Source: Phocaeicola fibrisolvens
GTDB lineage: Bacteria > Bacteroidota > Bacteroidia > Bacteroidales > Bacteroidaceae
Direction: 5' to 3'
NCBI RefSeq assembly: GCF_025567125.1
Contig: NZ_JAOQJI010000001.1
Span: 62,001-126,000, forward strand
DNA: 64,000 nt
This document shows, in pieces, positions 25,283 through 33,622 of the stretch. The notes beneath the pieces are model-generated. The model worked only from the letters and a program-made list of their open reading frames with translations. It was not told where the DNA came from and did not search any database. Both the position numbers and the translations under genes were made by a program. Position 1 is the stretch's first letter; each line of letters opens with the position of its first letter.

Positions 25283-25669
25283 ATGGAAGTAGTAAATGCA
25301 TTAGGCAGACGTAAAAGCGCAGTTGCTCGCGTTTTCGTAAGCGAAGGTACAGGAAAGATTACTATTAACAAGAGAGACCTTGCACAGTACTTTCCATCAA
25401 CTATTCTGCAGTATGTAGTTAAACAGCCGTTGAACAAATTGGAAGTGGCTGAAAAATATGATATCAAAGTTAACTTGTGTGGTGGTGGTTTCACTGGTCA
25501 GTCTCAAGCTTTGCGTCTGGCTATCGCTCGTGCACTGGTTAAAATCAACCCTGAAGACAAGAAAGCTCTTCGTGCGGAAGGCTTCATGACTCGCGATTCT
25601 CGTTCTGTTGAACGTAAGAAACCGGGACGTCCGAAAGCACGTCGTAGATTCCAGTTCAGTAAACGTTAA
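25283..25669 (+). CDS. rpsI: 30S ribosomal protein S9
   Basis: A 128-aa protein. NALGRRKSAVARVFVSEGTGKITIN opens it, GGGFTGQSQALRLAIARAL is the S9 signature, and the C-terminal RKKPGRPKARRRFQFSKR tail ends in the KR that reaches the ribosomal P site. It follows rplM by 6 bp. Confidence 0.97.
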   Translation: MEVVNALGRRKSAVARVFVSEGTGKITINKRDLAQYFPSTILQYVVKQPLNKLEVAEKYDIKVNLCGGGFTGQSQALRLAIARALVKINPEDKKALRAEGFMTRDSRSVERKKPGRPKARRRFQFSKR

Positions 25670-25671
25670 CG

Positions 25672-25786
25672 AGGGGACAAGTTGGATAAGGGACAAGTTG
25701 GCAAGGATACTCTCTTATGGATTATTTCCTTGTTGCCTCGTCAACTGATACCTCGTCACCTAAAGAAGCGTTTAGTATCTAAACTG
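25672..25786. repeat. Imperfect inverted repeat with internal tandem repeats between rpsI and rpsB
   Basis: The left arm contains GGGACAAGTTGG twice, 18 bp apart (about 25675-25708). The right arm, read on the other strand, is built of ACGAGG/ACAAGG steps and pairs with the left arm over roughly 35 bp at about 60% identity. It resembles in design the hairpins at 26727-26795 and 59309-59395. Confidence 0.5.
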
Positions 25787-25878
25787 CCAGGATTCTTCCT
25801 GCAAGCATTTGTCGGAAAGACTACCGGACAGTTGGTTCAATAAACAAAAAAGAAAGTAAACGATTAAAATTAAAGACA

Positions 25879-26718
25879 ATGTCAAGAGTAAATTTTGATA
25901 CATTATTGGAGGCTGGTTGCCACTTCGGACACCTTAAAAGAAAGTGGAACCCTGCAATGGCTCCTTATATTTTCATGGAACGCAACGGTATTCATATCAT
26001 CGATTTGAACAAAACTGTTGCTAAAGTTGATGAAGCTGCTGAAGCTTTGAAACAAATCGCAAAATCAGGAAAGAAAGTCCTGTTCGTTGCTACTAAGAAA
26101 CAAGCTAAACAGGTAGTAGCTGAGAAAGCTGCTTCTGTAAACATGCCGTACGTTATCGAACGTTGGCCGGGTGGTATGTTGACTAACTTCCCGACAATCC
26201 GTAAGGCTGTGAAGAAAATGGCTACTATCGATAAATTGACTAACGATGGTACTTATTCTAACCTGTCAAAGAGAGAAATCCTGCAGATTTCTCGTCAGCG
26301 CGCTAAATTGGAAAAGAACCTCGGTTCTATCGCTGATTTGACTCGTCTGCCGTCTGCATTGTTCGTAGTCGATGTAATGAAAGAAAACATCGCTGTTCGC
26401 GAAGCTAACCGTCTGGGTATTCCTGTATTTGCTATCGTAGATACAAACTCTGACCCGACAAACGTGGATTTCGTTATTCCGGCAAACGATGACGCTACTA
26501 AGTCAGTAGAAGTTATCTTGGATGCTTGCTGCGCTGCAATGGCAGAAGGTCTGGAAGAAAGAAAAGCTGAAAAGGTAGATATGGAAGCTGCTGGTGAAAA
26601 CGCACCGAAAGCTGCAAAGAAAAAATCTACTAAGGCTCGCATGGACAAGGCTGAAGAAGAAGCCATCAACGCTTCTAAAGCAGCTGCCTTCATGAACAAG
26701 GACGAAGAAGAAGCTTAA
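25879..26718 (+). CDS. rpsB: 30S ribosomal protein S2
   Basis: A 279-aa protein. FDTLLEAGCHFGHLKRKWNPAMAPYIF and ERWPGGMLTNFPTIRKAVKKM are S2 signatures, and IPVFAIVDTNSDPTNVDFVIPANDDA closes the core. The C-terminal 45 residues are an Ala/Lys/Glu-rich extension usual in Bacteroidetes. It lies 209 bp after rpsI, separated by the repeat at 25672, and before tsf. Confidence 0.97.
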   Translation: MSRVNFDTLLEAGCHFGHLKRKWNPAMAPYIFMERNGIHIIDLNKTVAKVDEAAEALKQIAKSGKKVLFVATKKQAKQVVAEKAASVNMPYVIERWPGGMLTNFPTIRKAVKKMATIDKLTNDGTYSNLSKREILQISRQRAKLEKNLGSIADLTRLPSALFVVDVMKENIAVREANRLGIPVFAIVDTNSDPTNVDFVIPANDDATKSVEVILDACCAAMAEGLEERKAEKVDMEAAGENAPKAAKKKSTKARMDKAEEEAINASKAAAFMNKDEEEA

Positions 26719-26726
26719 TATAAAGT

Positions 26727-26795
26727 AAGTTGAGAATTGAAAATTGAAAATTGGGAAGACTGTATTCTCGATTCTCAATTCTCAATTCTCAACTT
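26727..26795. repeat. 30-bp inverted repeat built of heptads between rpsB and tsf
   Basis: The left arm (26727-26756) reads AAGTTGAGAATTGA and continues in AAAATTG steps. The right arm (26766-26795) is its near reverse complement, with GAGAATT steps. Arms match except mainly at A/G differences within each heptad. A T-rich stretch (TTTGTTTTT) follows, so it could act as an intercistronic attenuator. Confidence 0.7.
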
Positions 26796-26836
26796 TGTTT
26801 TTATGCATATTATTAACTCAAAATAAAGATATTATT

Positions 26837-27829
26837 ATGGCTGTAAGTATGGCTGATATCACCAAGCTTCGTAAAATGACGGGAGCTGGTATGATGGACT
26901 GTAAAAATGCTTTGACAGAAGCTGAAGGCGATTTCGACAAAGCAGTAGAAATTATCCGTAAAAAAGGACAGGCTGTAGCTGCAAAACGTTCTGACCGTGA
27001 AACTTCAGAAGGTTGCGTGCTGGCTAAATCAACTGGCGACTATGCGGCAATGATTGCTTTGAAGTGTGAAACTGACTTCGTGGCTAAGAATGCTGATTTC
27101 GTAGCGCTGACTCAGGCTATTCTGGATGCGGCTATCGCTAACAAATGCAAGACTTTGGATGAGGTAAAAGCTCTGCCGATGGGTAGCGGTACAATTGCTG
27201 ACGCAATCGTAGAACGCAGCGGTATCACAGGTGAAAAAACTGAATTGGATGGCTATAACTTTGTATCTGGCGCTTGTACAGCTGTTTACAACCACATGAA
27301 CAAGAACCAGCTTTGCACTATCGTAGCTTTCAACAAGGTTTGTGACGAAAAAATCGCTCACGAAATCTGTATGCAGATTGCAGCTATGAACCCGATTGCT
27401 ATCGATGAAGCCGGTGTACCTGAAGCTGTAAAACAGGAAGAAATCAACGTGGCTATTGAAAAGACGAAAGCTGAACAGATTCAGAAGGCTGTAGAAGCTG
27501 CTTTGAAGAAAGCGGGTATCAACCCGGCTCACGTAGACAGCGAAGAGCACATGGAAAGTAACATGGCTAAGGGCTGGATTTCTGCTGAAGACGTAGCTAA
27601 GGCTAAGGAAATCAAAGAAACTGTAGCTGCTGAAAAGGCTGCCAACCTGCCGCAGGCTATGATTGAAAACATTGCGAAAGGTCGTCTGGGCAAATTCTTG
27701 AAAGAAGTTTGTCTGTTGAACCAGGAAAGCATCATGGAACCGAAGAAGACTGTAGCCGATGTATTGAAGGAAGCTGATCCTGAATTGGCTATTACAGAAT
27801 TCAAGCGTTTCACTTTACGTGCTGAATAA
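26837..27829 (+). CDS. tsf: Elongation factor Ts
   Basis: A 330-aa protein from the ATG at 26837. A longer open frame to 26744 runs through the inverted repeat and is not likely translated. MAVSMADITKLRKMTGAGMMDCKNALTEAEGDFDKAVEIIRKKG is the UBA and core start, with the TDFVAKN motif that contacts EF-Tu. It is longer than E. coli EF-Ts (283 aa) because of inserts usual in this phylum. Nucleotide exchange factor for EF-Tu. Confidence 0.96.
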   Translation: MAVSMADITKLRKMTGAGMMDCKNALTEAEGDFDKAVEIIRKKGQAVAAKRSDRETSEGCVLAKSTGDYAAMIALKCETDFVAKNADFVALTQAILDAAIANKCKTLDEVKALPMGSGTIADAIVERSGITGEKTELDGYNFVSGACTAVYNHMNKNQLCTIVAFNKVCDEKIAHEICMQIAAMNPIAIDEAGVPEAVKQEEINVAIEKTKAEQIQKAVEAALKKAGINPAHVDSEEHMESNMAKGWISAEDVAKAKEIKETVAAEKAANLPQAMIENIAKGRLGKFLKEVCLLNQESIMEPKKTVADVLKEADPELAITEFKRFTLRAE

Positions 27830-27850
27830 TCATTATTCGATATTCTTTTT

Positions 27851-27882
27851 CGGGCATGCAAAACTGCATGCCCGATTTGTTT
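27851..27882 (+). terminator. Terminator of the ribosomal operon
   Basis: Perfect 10-bp stem CGGGCATGCA / TGCATGCCCG with AAAC loop, then ATTTGTTTT. Confidence 0.9.
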
Positions 27883-27958
27883 TACGGCTGTTTGTTCCAA
27901 GCAGTCGTTTTTTATTGATTATTATCAGGAAAGGTAATCTTTCAAGCTGGATATTTTG

Positions 27959-27966
27959 TATTTTTG
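27959..27966 (+). promoter_or_regulatory. -7 element of gpmI
   Basis: TATTTTTG fits TAnnTTTG, 48 bp before the ATG at 28015. Confidence 0.5.
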
Positions 27967-28014
27967 CTGTCGGAAAACATAGAATGAAATTCTAACTTTT
28001 AAACAAAATAGATT

Positions 28015-29529
28015 ATGGCAAAGAAAGCGCTTTTAATGATTCTGGATGGTTGGGGATGTGGCGACCATCAGAAAGATGATGTAATCTTCAATACTCCGAC
28101 TCCTTATTGGGACAGTCTGCTGGCTACCTATCCTCACTCACAGTTGCAGGCTAGTGGTGAAAATGTAGGTCTTCCCGACGGACAGATGGGTAACTCTGAA
28201 GTAGGCCACTTGAATATCGGTGCCGGACGTATCGTATATCAGGACTTGGTGAAGATTAACCGTGCTTGTGCCGACAACAGTATCCTGAAGAACAAAGAAA
28301 TTGTGTCTGCTTTCTCATACGCAAAAGAGCATGGAAAGAATATGCACTTCATGGGACTGACTTCTAACGGAGGTGTTCACTCTTCTTTGGATCACTTGTT
28401 CAAATTGTGTGACATTGCAAAAGAATACGGACTGGAAAATACATTCATTCACTGCTTCATGGACGGTCGTGACACTGACCCGAAGAGCGGTAAGGGATTC
28501 ATCGAACAGCTGACTGCGCATTGTGAGAAATCAGCCGGAAAAGTTGCTTCTATCGTAGGTCGTTTCTATGCGATGGACCGTGACAAACGCTGGGCTCGTG
28601 TGAAAGAAGCATACGACTTGCTGGTAAGCGGAATCGGTAAGAAGGCTACTGACATGGTACAGGCTATGCAGGAATCATACGACGAAGGTGTGACCGACGA
28701 ATTCATCAAACCGATTGTCAATGCCAACTTCGACGGTACCATCAAGGAAGGCGATGTAGTGATTTTCTTCAACTACCGTAACGACCGTGCGAAAGAGTTG
28801 ACTATCGTGTTGACTCAGCAGGATATGCCGGAAGAAGGCATGAAGACTATCCCGGGCTTGCAGTACTACTGTATGACTCCGTACGATGCTTCTTTCAAGG
28901 GCGTACACATTCTCTTCGACAAGGAAAACGTACAGAACACATTGGGTGAATACCTGGCCAACAACGGTAAGACACAGCTGCACATTGCAGAAACAGAAAA
29001 ATATGCACACGTTACTTTCTTCTTCAACGGTGGACGTGAAACTCCATATACCAATGAAGACCGTATCCTGGTTCCGTCTCCAAAAGTAGCTACTTACGAC
29101 CTGAAGCCGGAAATGAGTGCTTACGAAGTAAAAGACAAACTGGTAGAAGCCATCGGTACACAGAAATATGATTTCATCGTAGTAAATTATGCCAACGGTG
29201 ATATGGTAGGTCACACAGGTATCTACGAAGCCATCGAAAAAGCAGTAGTTGCTATCGACAACTGTGTGAAAGATACAGTAGAAGCTGCCAAGGCAAACGG
29301 TTATGAAGTCATCATCATTGCCGACCACGGAAATGCCGACCATGCTTTGAACGCTGACGGTACACCGAACACAGCTCACTCTTTGAACCCGGTTCCGTTT
29401 GTGTACGTAACTGAAAACAAGAATGCCAAGGTAGAAAACGGTGTATTGGCCGATGTAGCTCCTTCTATCCTGCACATTCTGGGTATGGCCCAGCCGGCAG
29501 AAATGACAGGTCATGACCTGATTAAATAA
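28015..29529 (+). CDS. gpmI: 2,3-bisphosphoglycerate-independent phosphoglycerate mutase
   Basis: A 504-aa cytoplasmic enzyme of glycolysis that interconverts 3- and 2-phosphoglycerate. LLMILDGWGCG holds the first metal-binding Asp and GQMGNSEVGHLNIGAGR the catalytic Ser. FIHCFMDGRDTDPKSG, YANGDMVGHTG and IIIADHGNADH complete the two-Mn alkaline-phosphatase-like site. It is monocistronic, with a promoter at 27959 and a terminator at 29567. Confidence 0.97.
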   Translation: MAKKALLMILDGWGCGDHQKDDVIFNTPTPYWDSLLATYPHSQLQASGENVGLPDGQMGNSEVGHLNIGAGRIVYQDLVKINRACADNSILKNKEIVSAFSYAKEHGKNMHFMGLTSNGGVHSSLDHLFKLCDIAKEYGLENTFIHCFMDGRDTDPKSGKGFIEQLTAHCEKSAGKVASIVGRFYAMDRDKRWARVKEAYDLLVSGIGKKATDMVQAMQESYDEGVTDEFIKPIVNANFDGTIKEGDVVIFFNYRNDRAKELTIVLTQQDMPEEGMKTIPGLQYYCMTPYDASFKGVHILFDKENVQNTLGEYLANNGKTQLHIAETEKYAHVTFFFNGGRETPYTNEDRILVPSPKVATYDLKPEMSAYEVKDKLVEAIGTQKYDFIVVNYANGDMVGHTGIYEAIEKAVVAIDNCVKDTVEAAKANGYEVIIIADHGNADHALNADGTPNTAHSLNPVPFVYVTENKNAKVENGVLADVAPSILHILGMAQPAEMTGHDLIK

Positions 29530-29566
29530 GCTGTCTGAGAATCTTCAAGAGAACCAGATAAAAAGT

Positions 29567-29605
29567 CGGGCTTCACTGCTGAAAAGTGGTGAAGTCCGTT
29601 TTTTT
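29567..29605 (+). terminator. Terminator of gpmI
   Basis: CGGGCTTCAC (29567-29576) pairs with GTGAAGTCCG (29588-29597) with one G-T wobble, then T8. Confidence 0.85.
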
Positions 29606-29835
29606 ATACCTTGTGGTCACACCGTATGCCTGATGAGATTTTGTGAATGGGAAGGGATAGCGGAAGCAGTGGATGTCTCGCCGTTCTGGAGGCGATGTGC
29701 GGTTCTGGTGAGTGTGAGAGGCGTGTGGGCGATGCGGCTTTCTCGTGGAAATTGGATAGAAGAGGATGAAATTGCAAACATACCGTCTTTCAGACTATCC
29801 TGTTTTTTTGCCGAAATCTTATAGGAAAGAAAATA
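29606..29835. other. Gene-free stretch between gpmI and rpmH terminators
   Basis: About 230 bp with open frames on both strands (for example 29617-29883 minus, 29633-29824 plus). Their translations are low-complexity and the minus frame runs through the rpmH terminator, so I call none of them. No promoter or repeat was recognised. Confidence 0.5.
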
Positions 29836-29876
29836 AAAAGCCGCAAAGTAAAAAAGAGGATTACTTTGCGGCTTTT
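29836..29876 (-). terminator. Terminator of rpmH
   Basis: 15-bp stem AAAAGCCGCAAAGTA / TACTTTGCGGCTTTT. On the minus strand it ends in TTTTTATTTT. Confidence 0.9.
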
Positions 29877-29896
29877 CTGTCAAACAGAGCGCTTGA

Positions 29897-30058
29897 TTAA
29901 GCTTTAACTCCGTTGTATTCGTCAGATACAGTTAATTTCTTGCGGCCTTTAGCGCGACGTGCTGCCAATACTCGGCGACCGTTAGCGGTAGCCATTCTTT
30001 CACGGAAACCGTGTTTGTTTCTTCTCTTTCTGTTAGAGGGTTGGAATGTTCTTTTCAT
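29897..30058 (-). CDS. rpmH: 50S ribosomal protein L34
   Basis: A 53-codon gene. Reading from the ATG at 30058 gives MKRTFQPSNRKRRNKHGF, then RERMATANGRRVLAARRAKGRKKL and an acidic tail EYNGVKA. The first 44 residues match bacterial L34 almost exactly. Its promoter is at 30103-30133 and its terminator at 29836-29876. The usual neighbour rnpA is not here, as is normal for Bacteroides. Confidence 0.97.
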   Translation of the reverse strand: MKRTFQPSNRKRRNKHGFRERMATANGRRVLAARRAKGRKKLTVSDEYNGVKA

Positions 30059-30102
30059 TTTCGTATATACTATTTATGTTATTATTCCATGCGTTCGGGC
30101 TG

Positions 30103-30133
30103 CAAAATTAGTGACTTTTTTTTAATAATCAAA
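30103..30133 (-). promoter_or_regulatory. Promoter of rpmH
   Basis: On the minus strand, TTTG (30133-30130) and TAATTTTG (30110-30103) are 19 bp apart. Confidence 0.75.
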
Positions 30134-30160
30134 GTGCTAAATCATTTTTAGACAAATCTT

Positions 30161-30192
30161 TTTGCGTTTTTTCGTGATTTAGATTAATTTTG
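30161..30192 (+). promoter_or_regulatory. Promoter of efp
   Basis: TTTG at 30161-30164 and TAATTTTG at 30185-30192, 20 bp apart. It is divergent from the rpmH promoter. Confidence 0.75.
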
Positions 30193-30247
30193 CAACCGTA
30201 TTCAGAGAATAAATCAACTATAACATAATAATAAAAGGATTTAAGTT

Positions 30248-30814
30248 ATGATTAATGCTCAAGACATTAAAATCGGAACCGCTATCCGTATGGATGGCAA
30301 ATTGTATTTCTGCATTGACTTCCTGCATGTAAAACCGGGTAAAGGAAACACTTTCATGCGTACAAAGCTGAAAGATGTGGTAGACGGATACGTATTGGAA
30401 CGTCGTTTCAACATCGGTGAAAAACTGGAAGATGTACGTGTAGAACGCCGTCCTTACCAGTATCTGTATAAAGAAGGTGAAGACTATATCTTCATGAACC
30501 AGGAAACTTTCGAACAGGTGCCCATCGCTCACGACCTGATTGAAGGTGTGGATTTCCTGAAAGAAGAAATGGTGGTGGAAGTGGTTTCTGATGCTTCTAC
30601 TGAAACTATTTTGTTCGCTGAACTGCCGGTAAAAGTACAGTTGAAGGTGACTTACACTGAACCGGGTCTGAAAGGTGATACAGCAACCAACGCTACCAAA
30701 CCGGCTACTGTAGAAACAGGTGCTACTGTACGTGTGCCGTTGTTCATCAACCAGGACGAAATTATCGAAGTAGATACTCGTGACGGTTCATACGTAGGTC
30801 GTGTAAAAGCTTGA
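30248..30814 (+). CDS. efp: Elongation factor P
   Basis: A 188-aa three-domain protein. The N-terminal KOW-like domain has the P-site loop HVKPGKGNTF with a lysine at the tip, where other phyla carry the beta-lysyl, rhamnosyl or 5-aminopentanol group. Two OB domains follow, ending FINQDEIIEVDTRDGSYVGRVKA. EF-P rescues ribosomes stalled at polyproline. Whether the tip residue is modified cannot be told from this window, since no epmA/earP-type gene is present. Confidence 0.96.
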   Translation: MINAQDIKIGTAIRMDGKLYFCIDFLHVKPGKGNTFMRTKLKDVVDGYVLERRFNIGEKLEDVRVERRPYQYLYKEGEDYIFMNQETFEQVPIAHDLIEGVDFLKEEMVVEVVSDASTETILFAELPVKVQLKVTYTEPGLKGDTATNATKPATVETGATVRVPLFINQDEIIEVDTRDGSYVGRVKA

Positions 30815-30851
30815 TAAGATATATCTGTCAGAGAAATCATTCTCAAAAGAT

Positions 30852-30896
30852 AAAAAGAAAGCCGCATTGGATATTCCAGTGCGGCTTTCTTTTTAT
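30852..30896. terminator. Bidirectional terminator between efp and GH95
   Basis: 19-bp stem with one mismatch (30852-30870 with 30876-30894), A-rich on one side and T-rich on the other, so it can end both convergent genes. Confidence 0.9.
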
Positions 30897-30905
30897 CTTT
30901 TGTTC

Positions 30906-33335
30906 TTACAAGAGCTGGATACCTTTGTTCGCTTTCAGGTTGACGGTTTTGGTCTTGCCGTTGAAGCTGACTTTTGTCTTTCCTCCTTTTCGGGCCTGGA
31001 TGTGCAGGGAAGTCACCTTGCCGTCTTTCCATTCCATGTCAATCACGAAACCTCCACGGGCACAGATTCCTTTCACGCTGCCGTCTTTCCATTCATCCGG
31101 AAGAGCCGGAAGCAGGGTGATGCTGTTTTCGGACGACTGCATCAGCATCTCAATCACGCCGGCACAACCTCCGAAGTTGCCGTCAATCTGGAACGGAGAG
31201 TGGGCGTCGAGCAGGTTCGGATAAGTTCCTCCTCCGCGGCGGGCATCTTTCCCTTTGTAACCGTCCGGGCTGACGTAACGCAACAGACGGCGGTAGATGT
31301 GGTAGGCATTCTTACCGTCTTTCAGTCGGGCATAAAGATTGACACGCCAGCCGGTGCTCCAGCCGGTGGTGTTGTCGCCTTTGATTTCCAGCGTACGGGC
31401 GCAAGCCTTGGCCAGGTCGGGGGTGTTTTCTACCGACAGGTGTCGGCCCGGATACAAACCGAACAAGTGCGACTGGTGACGGTGTTGCGGGTCTTCGTCG
31501 CTCCAGTCGTGGAACCATTCCTGCAGGTTGCCGTTCTTTCCTATCCGATAGGGCAGCAGACGGGCCAGGGTCTTGTCAATCTGTTTCCGGAAGTCCTTGT
31601 CCGTACCGAGCACTTCGGCAGCCTTGGCGGCATCAATCAGGCATTCGCGGGTCATGGCCAGATCGGCCGTACAGCCGTAGGATGTGGCACCGACATACCC
31701 GTCGGGTGTCACGAACTTGTTCTCCGGCGAAGTGCCCGGTGAGGTGAGCTGTTTGCCGTCCTTCTCAATCAGCCAGTTCAGGCAGAATTCAGCCGCCCCT
31801 TTCAGCGCCGGATAATATTGTTGCAGGAACGCCTTGTCTTGTGTGAAGGCATAACGTTCCCAGATGTGAGTCGACAGCCAGGCGCCTCCCATGGTCCAGC
31901 AGGCCCACGACGGGTCGCCCACGTTCAGTCCCACCGGGCAGGTCATGGCCCAGATGTCCGTGTTCTGTCCCAGGCACCATCCCTTCTGTACACCGTAATA
32001 CGCCTTGGCCGTGGCTTCTCCCGTATGTTGCAGGTTGGCAATGAATTCCATCAGCGGACGGTGCATCTCACTCAGGTTGGCCGTTTCGGCAGCCCAGTAG
32101 TTTTCCTCTAAGTTGATGTTGCTGGTATAGTTGCAGCTCCAGGGCGGAAGGAGTCGTTCGTTCCACAATCCCTGCAGGTTGGCCGGCACACCCGGTGTGC
32201 GCGAGCTGGAGATGAGCAGGTAGCGGCCATACTGGAAATACAAGGCTTCCAGTTCCGGATTCTTCTGCGACTGGTCCGTGTATTGCAGGAGTTGTATGTC
32301 GGTGGGCAGGTTGGCGATGGCTTTGTCCGTGCTTCCGAGGTTCAGCTCTACGCGGTTGAAGAACGACTGGTAGTCGGCCACATGCGCTTTTTCGAGTGTC
32401 TCGAACGATTTCCGTGCGGCTCGGTTCATTCGCTGTGCCACTAGGTTCCGGTAGTCACGTCCTTCTTTCATCGGATCCTTGTCGAAGCCGTTGAAGCTGG
32501 TCACGTTGGCCACCAGAATCAGGGCCTCTTTTCCGCCCGCTATCTTCAGTTCCCCCGACGGGAAGCTCTTTACCTGGCTTTCCGGGGCGATGACCCGAAT
32601 CAGCGTGCGGAAATGCGTACCCCGTTCCGGGTCGTACAGGTGCTTGTTTTTCACGTCATCGAAATATACCGGATACGAATGGTAGGCTGCGTAGCCTTCG
32701 GCCGAGATTTCATTGCCGGAAGCCGTGGTGGCATGGGGCAGGAGTGAGGTGAAAGAAAGAAGTGCCTGAATGCCTTTTTCGCTTTCTGTCTGCAGGCGGA
32801 GCACAATCACGGAGTCGGGAGCCGAGGCGAAATAGTCGCAGGAGAAAGCTTTGCCGTTCCGCTGGTAGCTGGTCCGTGCGAGGGCTTGCCGGATGTCCAG
32901 GCTCCGCTGGTAGCCGGTCACCTGTGCCGGTTCGTCCAGATACGTGAGGGAGAGTTGCCCCAAGGGCTGGTAGTTTTCGCTGTAATGTCCCTGCACCTTT
33001 CGTTGGGCAAGGTCGGCGCCGCGGTAGTCTTCCTTGTCGAGCAAGGCCCGTATTTCGGGAATTGCCTTGTGGGCATCGGGAGTAGTGATTTTCCGGTCGG
33101 GTTCGCCGGTCCATAGTGTCAAGTCGTTCAGGGAGAGGACATCCTTGTCCGTTCCTCCATAAAGAATAGCTCCCATCGTGCCGTTTCCGATGACCAGAGC
33201 CTCTTCAAAATATTCCGCGGGTCGGTCATAGTGCAGCACCAGCCGGTTTTGTGCGGAAAGTGAGAATGTGTGTAATGAAATGGTGCAGGCCATTACCGCA
33301 ACGCCCTTCCATTTACGAATAAAAATACTTTTCAT
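30906..33335 (-). CDS. GH95 alpha-L-fucosidase (or alpha-galactosidase-like GH95)
   Basis: From the ATG at 33335 the protein is 809 aa with signal peptide MKSIFIRKWKGVAVMACTISLHTFSLSAQ. A longer frame to 33530 would run through a palindrome array and is unlikely. The N-terminal beta domain (LHYDRPAEYFEEALVIGNGTMGAILYGG) and the barrel motif GLWNERLLPPWSCNYTSNINLEENYW are GH95 hallmarks. NLLDAHSPFQIDGNFGGCAGVIEML is the conserved late motif. Family members invert terminal alpha-1,2-L-fucose, and a few act on L-galactose. It stands alone, so it may serve host or plant glycans brought in by other loci. Confidence 0.93.
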   Translation of the reverse strand: MKSIFIRKWKGVAVMACTISLHTFSLSAQNRLVLHYDRPAEYFEEALVIGNGTMGAILYGGTDKDVLSLNDLTLWTGEPDRKITTPDAHKAIPEIRALLDKEDYRGADLAQRKVQGHYSENYQPLGQLSLTYLDEPAQVTGYQRSLDIRQALARTSYQRNGKAFSCDYFASAPDSVIVLRLQTESEKGIQALLSFTSLLPHATTASGNEISAEGYAAYHSYPVYFDDVKNKHLYDPERGTHFRTLIRVIAPESQVKSFPSGELKIAGGKEALILVANVTSFNGFDKDPMKEGRDYRNLVAQRMNRAARKSFETLEKAHVADYQSFFNRVELNLGSTDKAIANLPTDIQLLQYTDQSQKNPELEALYFQYGRYLLISSSRTPGVPANLQGLWNERLLPPWSCNYTSNINLEENYWAAETANLSEMHRPLMEFIANLQHTGEATAKAYYGVQKGWCLGQNTDIWAMTCPVGLNVGDPSWACWTMGGAWLSTHIWERYAFTQDKAFLQQYYPALKGAAEFCLNWLIEKDGKQLTSPGTSPENKFVTPDGYVGATSYGCTADLAMTRECLIDAAKAAEVLGTDKDFRKQIDKTLARLLPYRIGKNGNLQEWFHDWSDEDPQHRHQSHLFGLYPGRHLSVENTPDLAKACARTLEIKGDNTTGWSTGWRVNLYARLKDGKNAYHIYRRLLRYVSPDGYKGKDARRGGGTYPNLLDAHSPFQIDGNFGGCAGVIEMLMQSSENSITLLPALPDEWKDGSVKGICARGGFVIDMEWKDGKVTSLHIQARKGGKTKVSFNGKTKTVNLKANKGIQLL

Positions 33336-33434
33336 AGTGTATGTGTGAATAAAGAAAATTAACAACTGCAAGTTATTAAGAAAATCCCGTACGGGCAAAA
33401 ACTTGGCCTGAAACATGGAAAAAAGGGGTGAAAA

Positions 33435-33516
33435 AAACGCCTTTGCGTTTGACTTGAAACGCAAGTGCGTTTGAAGGAAAACACAAGTGCGTTTTGACCG
33501 AAACGTAAAGGCGTTT
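33435..33516. repeat. Array B: four 16-bp palindromes repeated every 22 bp
   Basis: Units begin at 33435 (AAACGCCTTTGCGTTT), 33457 (AAACGCAAGTGCGTTT), 33479 (AAACACAAGTGCGTTT) and 33501 (AAACGTAAAGGCGTTT). The step is exactly 22 bp with 6-bp spacers. Each unit can fold to a 6-bp stem with a 4-nt loop. It lies 100 bp upstream of the GH95 start. Array A at 7883 has the same period. Confidence 0.85.
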
Positions 33517-33561
33517 TGGCGGGATGTCAAAAGTCTTCAGAGGTAGACTAAAGTCTACAAA

Positions 33562-33596
33562 AAAAGCCTTCCCATCGTCGCGATGGAAAGGCTTTT
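33562..33596 (-). terminator. Terminator of rpmE2
   Basis: AAAAGCCTTCCCATCG pairs with CGATGGAAAGGCTTTT with one mismatch and a 3-nt loop. On the minus strand a long T run follows. Confidence 0.85.
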
Positions 33597-33622
33597 CTTT
33601 ATTTTTCCCGAAAAATAATCAA

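Noticed and set aside
26744..26836. Longer EF-Ts start at 26744
   Set aside because: The extra codons lie in the inverted repeat between rpsB and tsf; EF-Ts proteins begin at the MAVSMADITKLR position.
29617..29883. 88-codon minus-strand frame between gpmI and rpmH
   Set aside because: It runs through the rpmH terminator, is low-complexity, and has no promoter or recognisable family.
30906..33530. Longer GH95 start at 33530
   Set aside because: The extra 65 residues are encoded by the palindrome array and a spacer, and a good signal peptide starts only at 33335.
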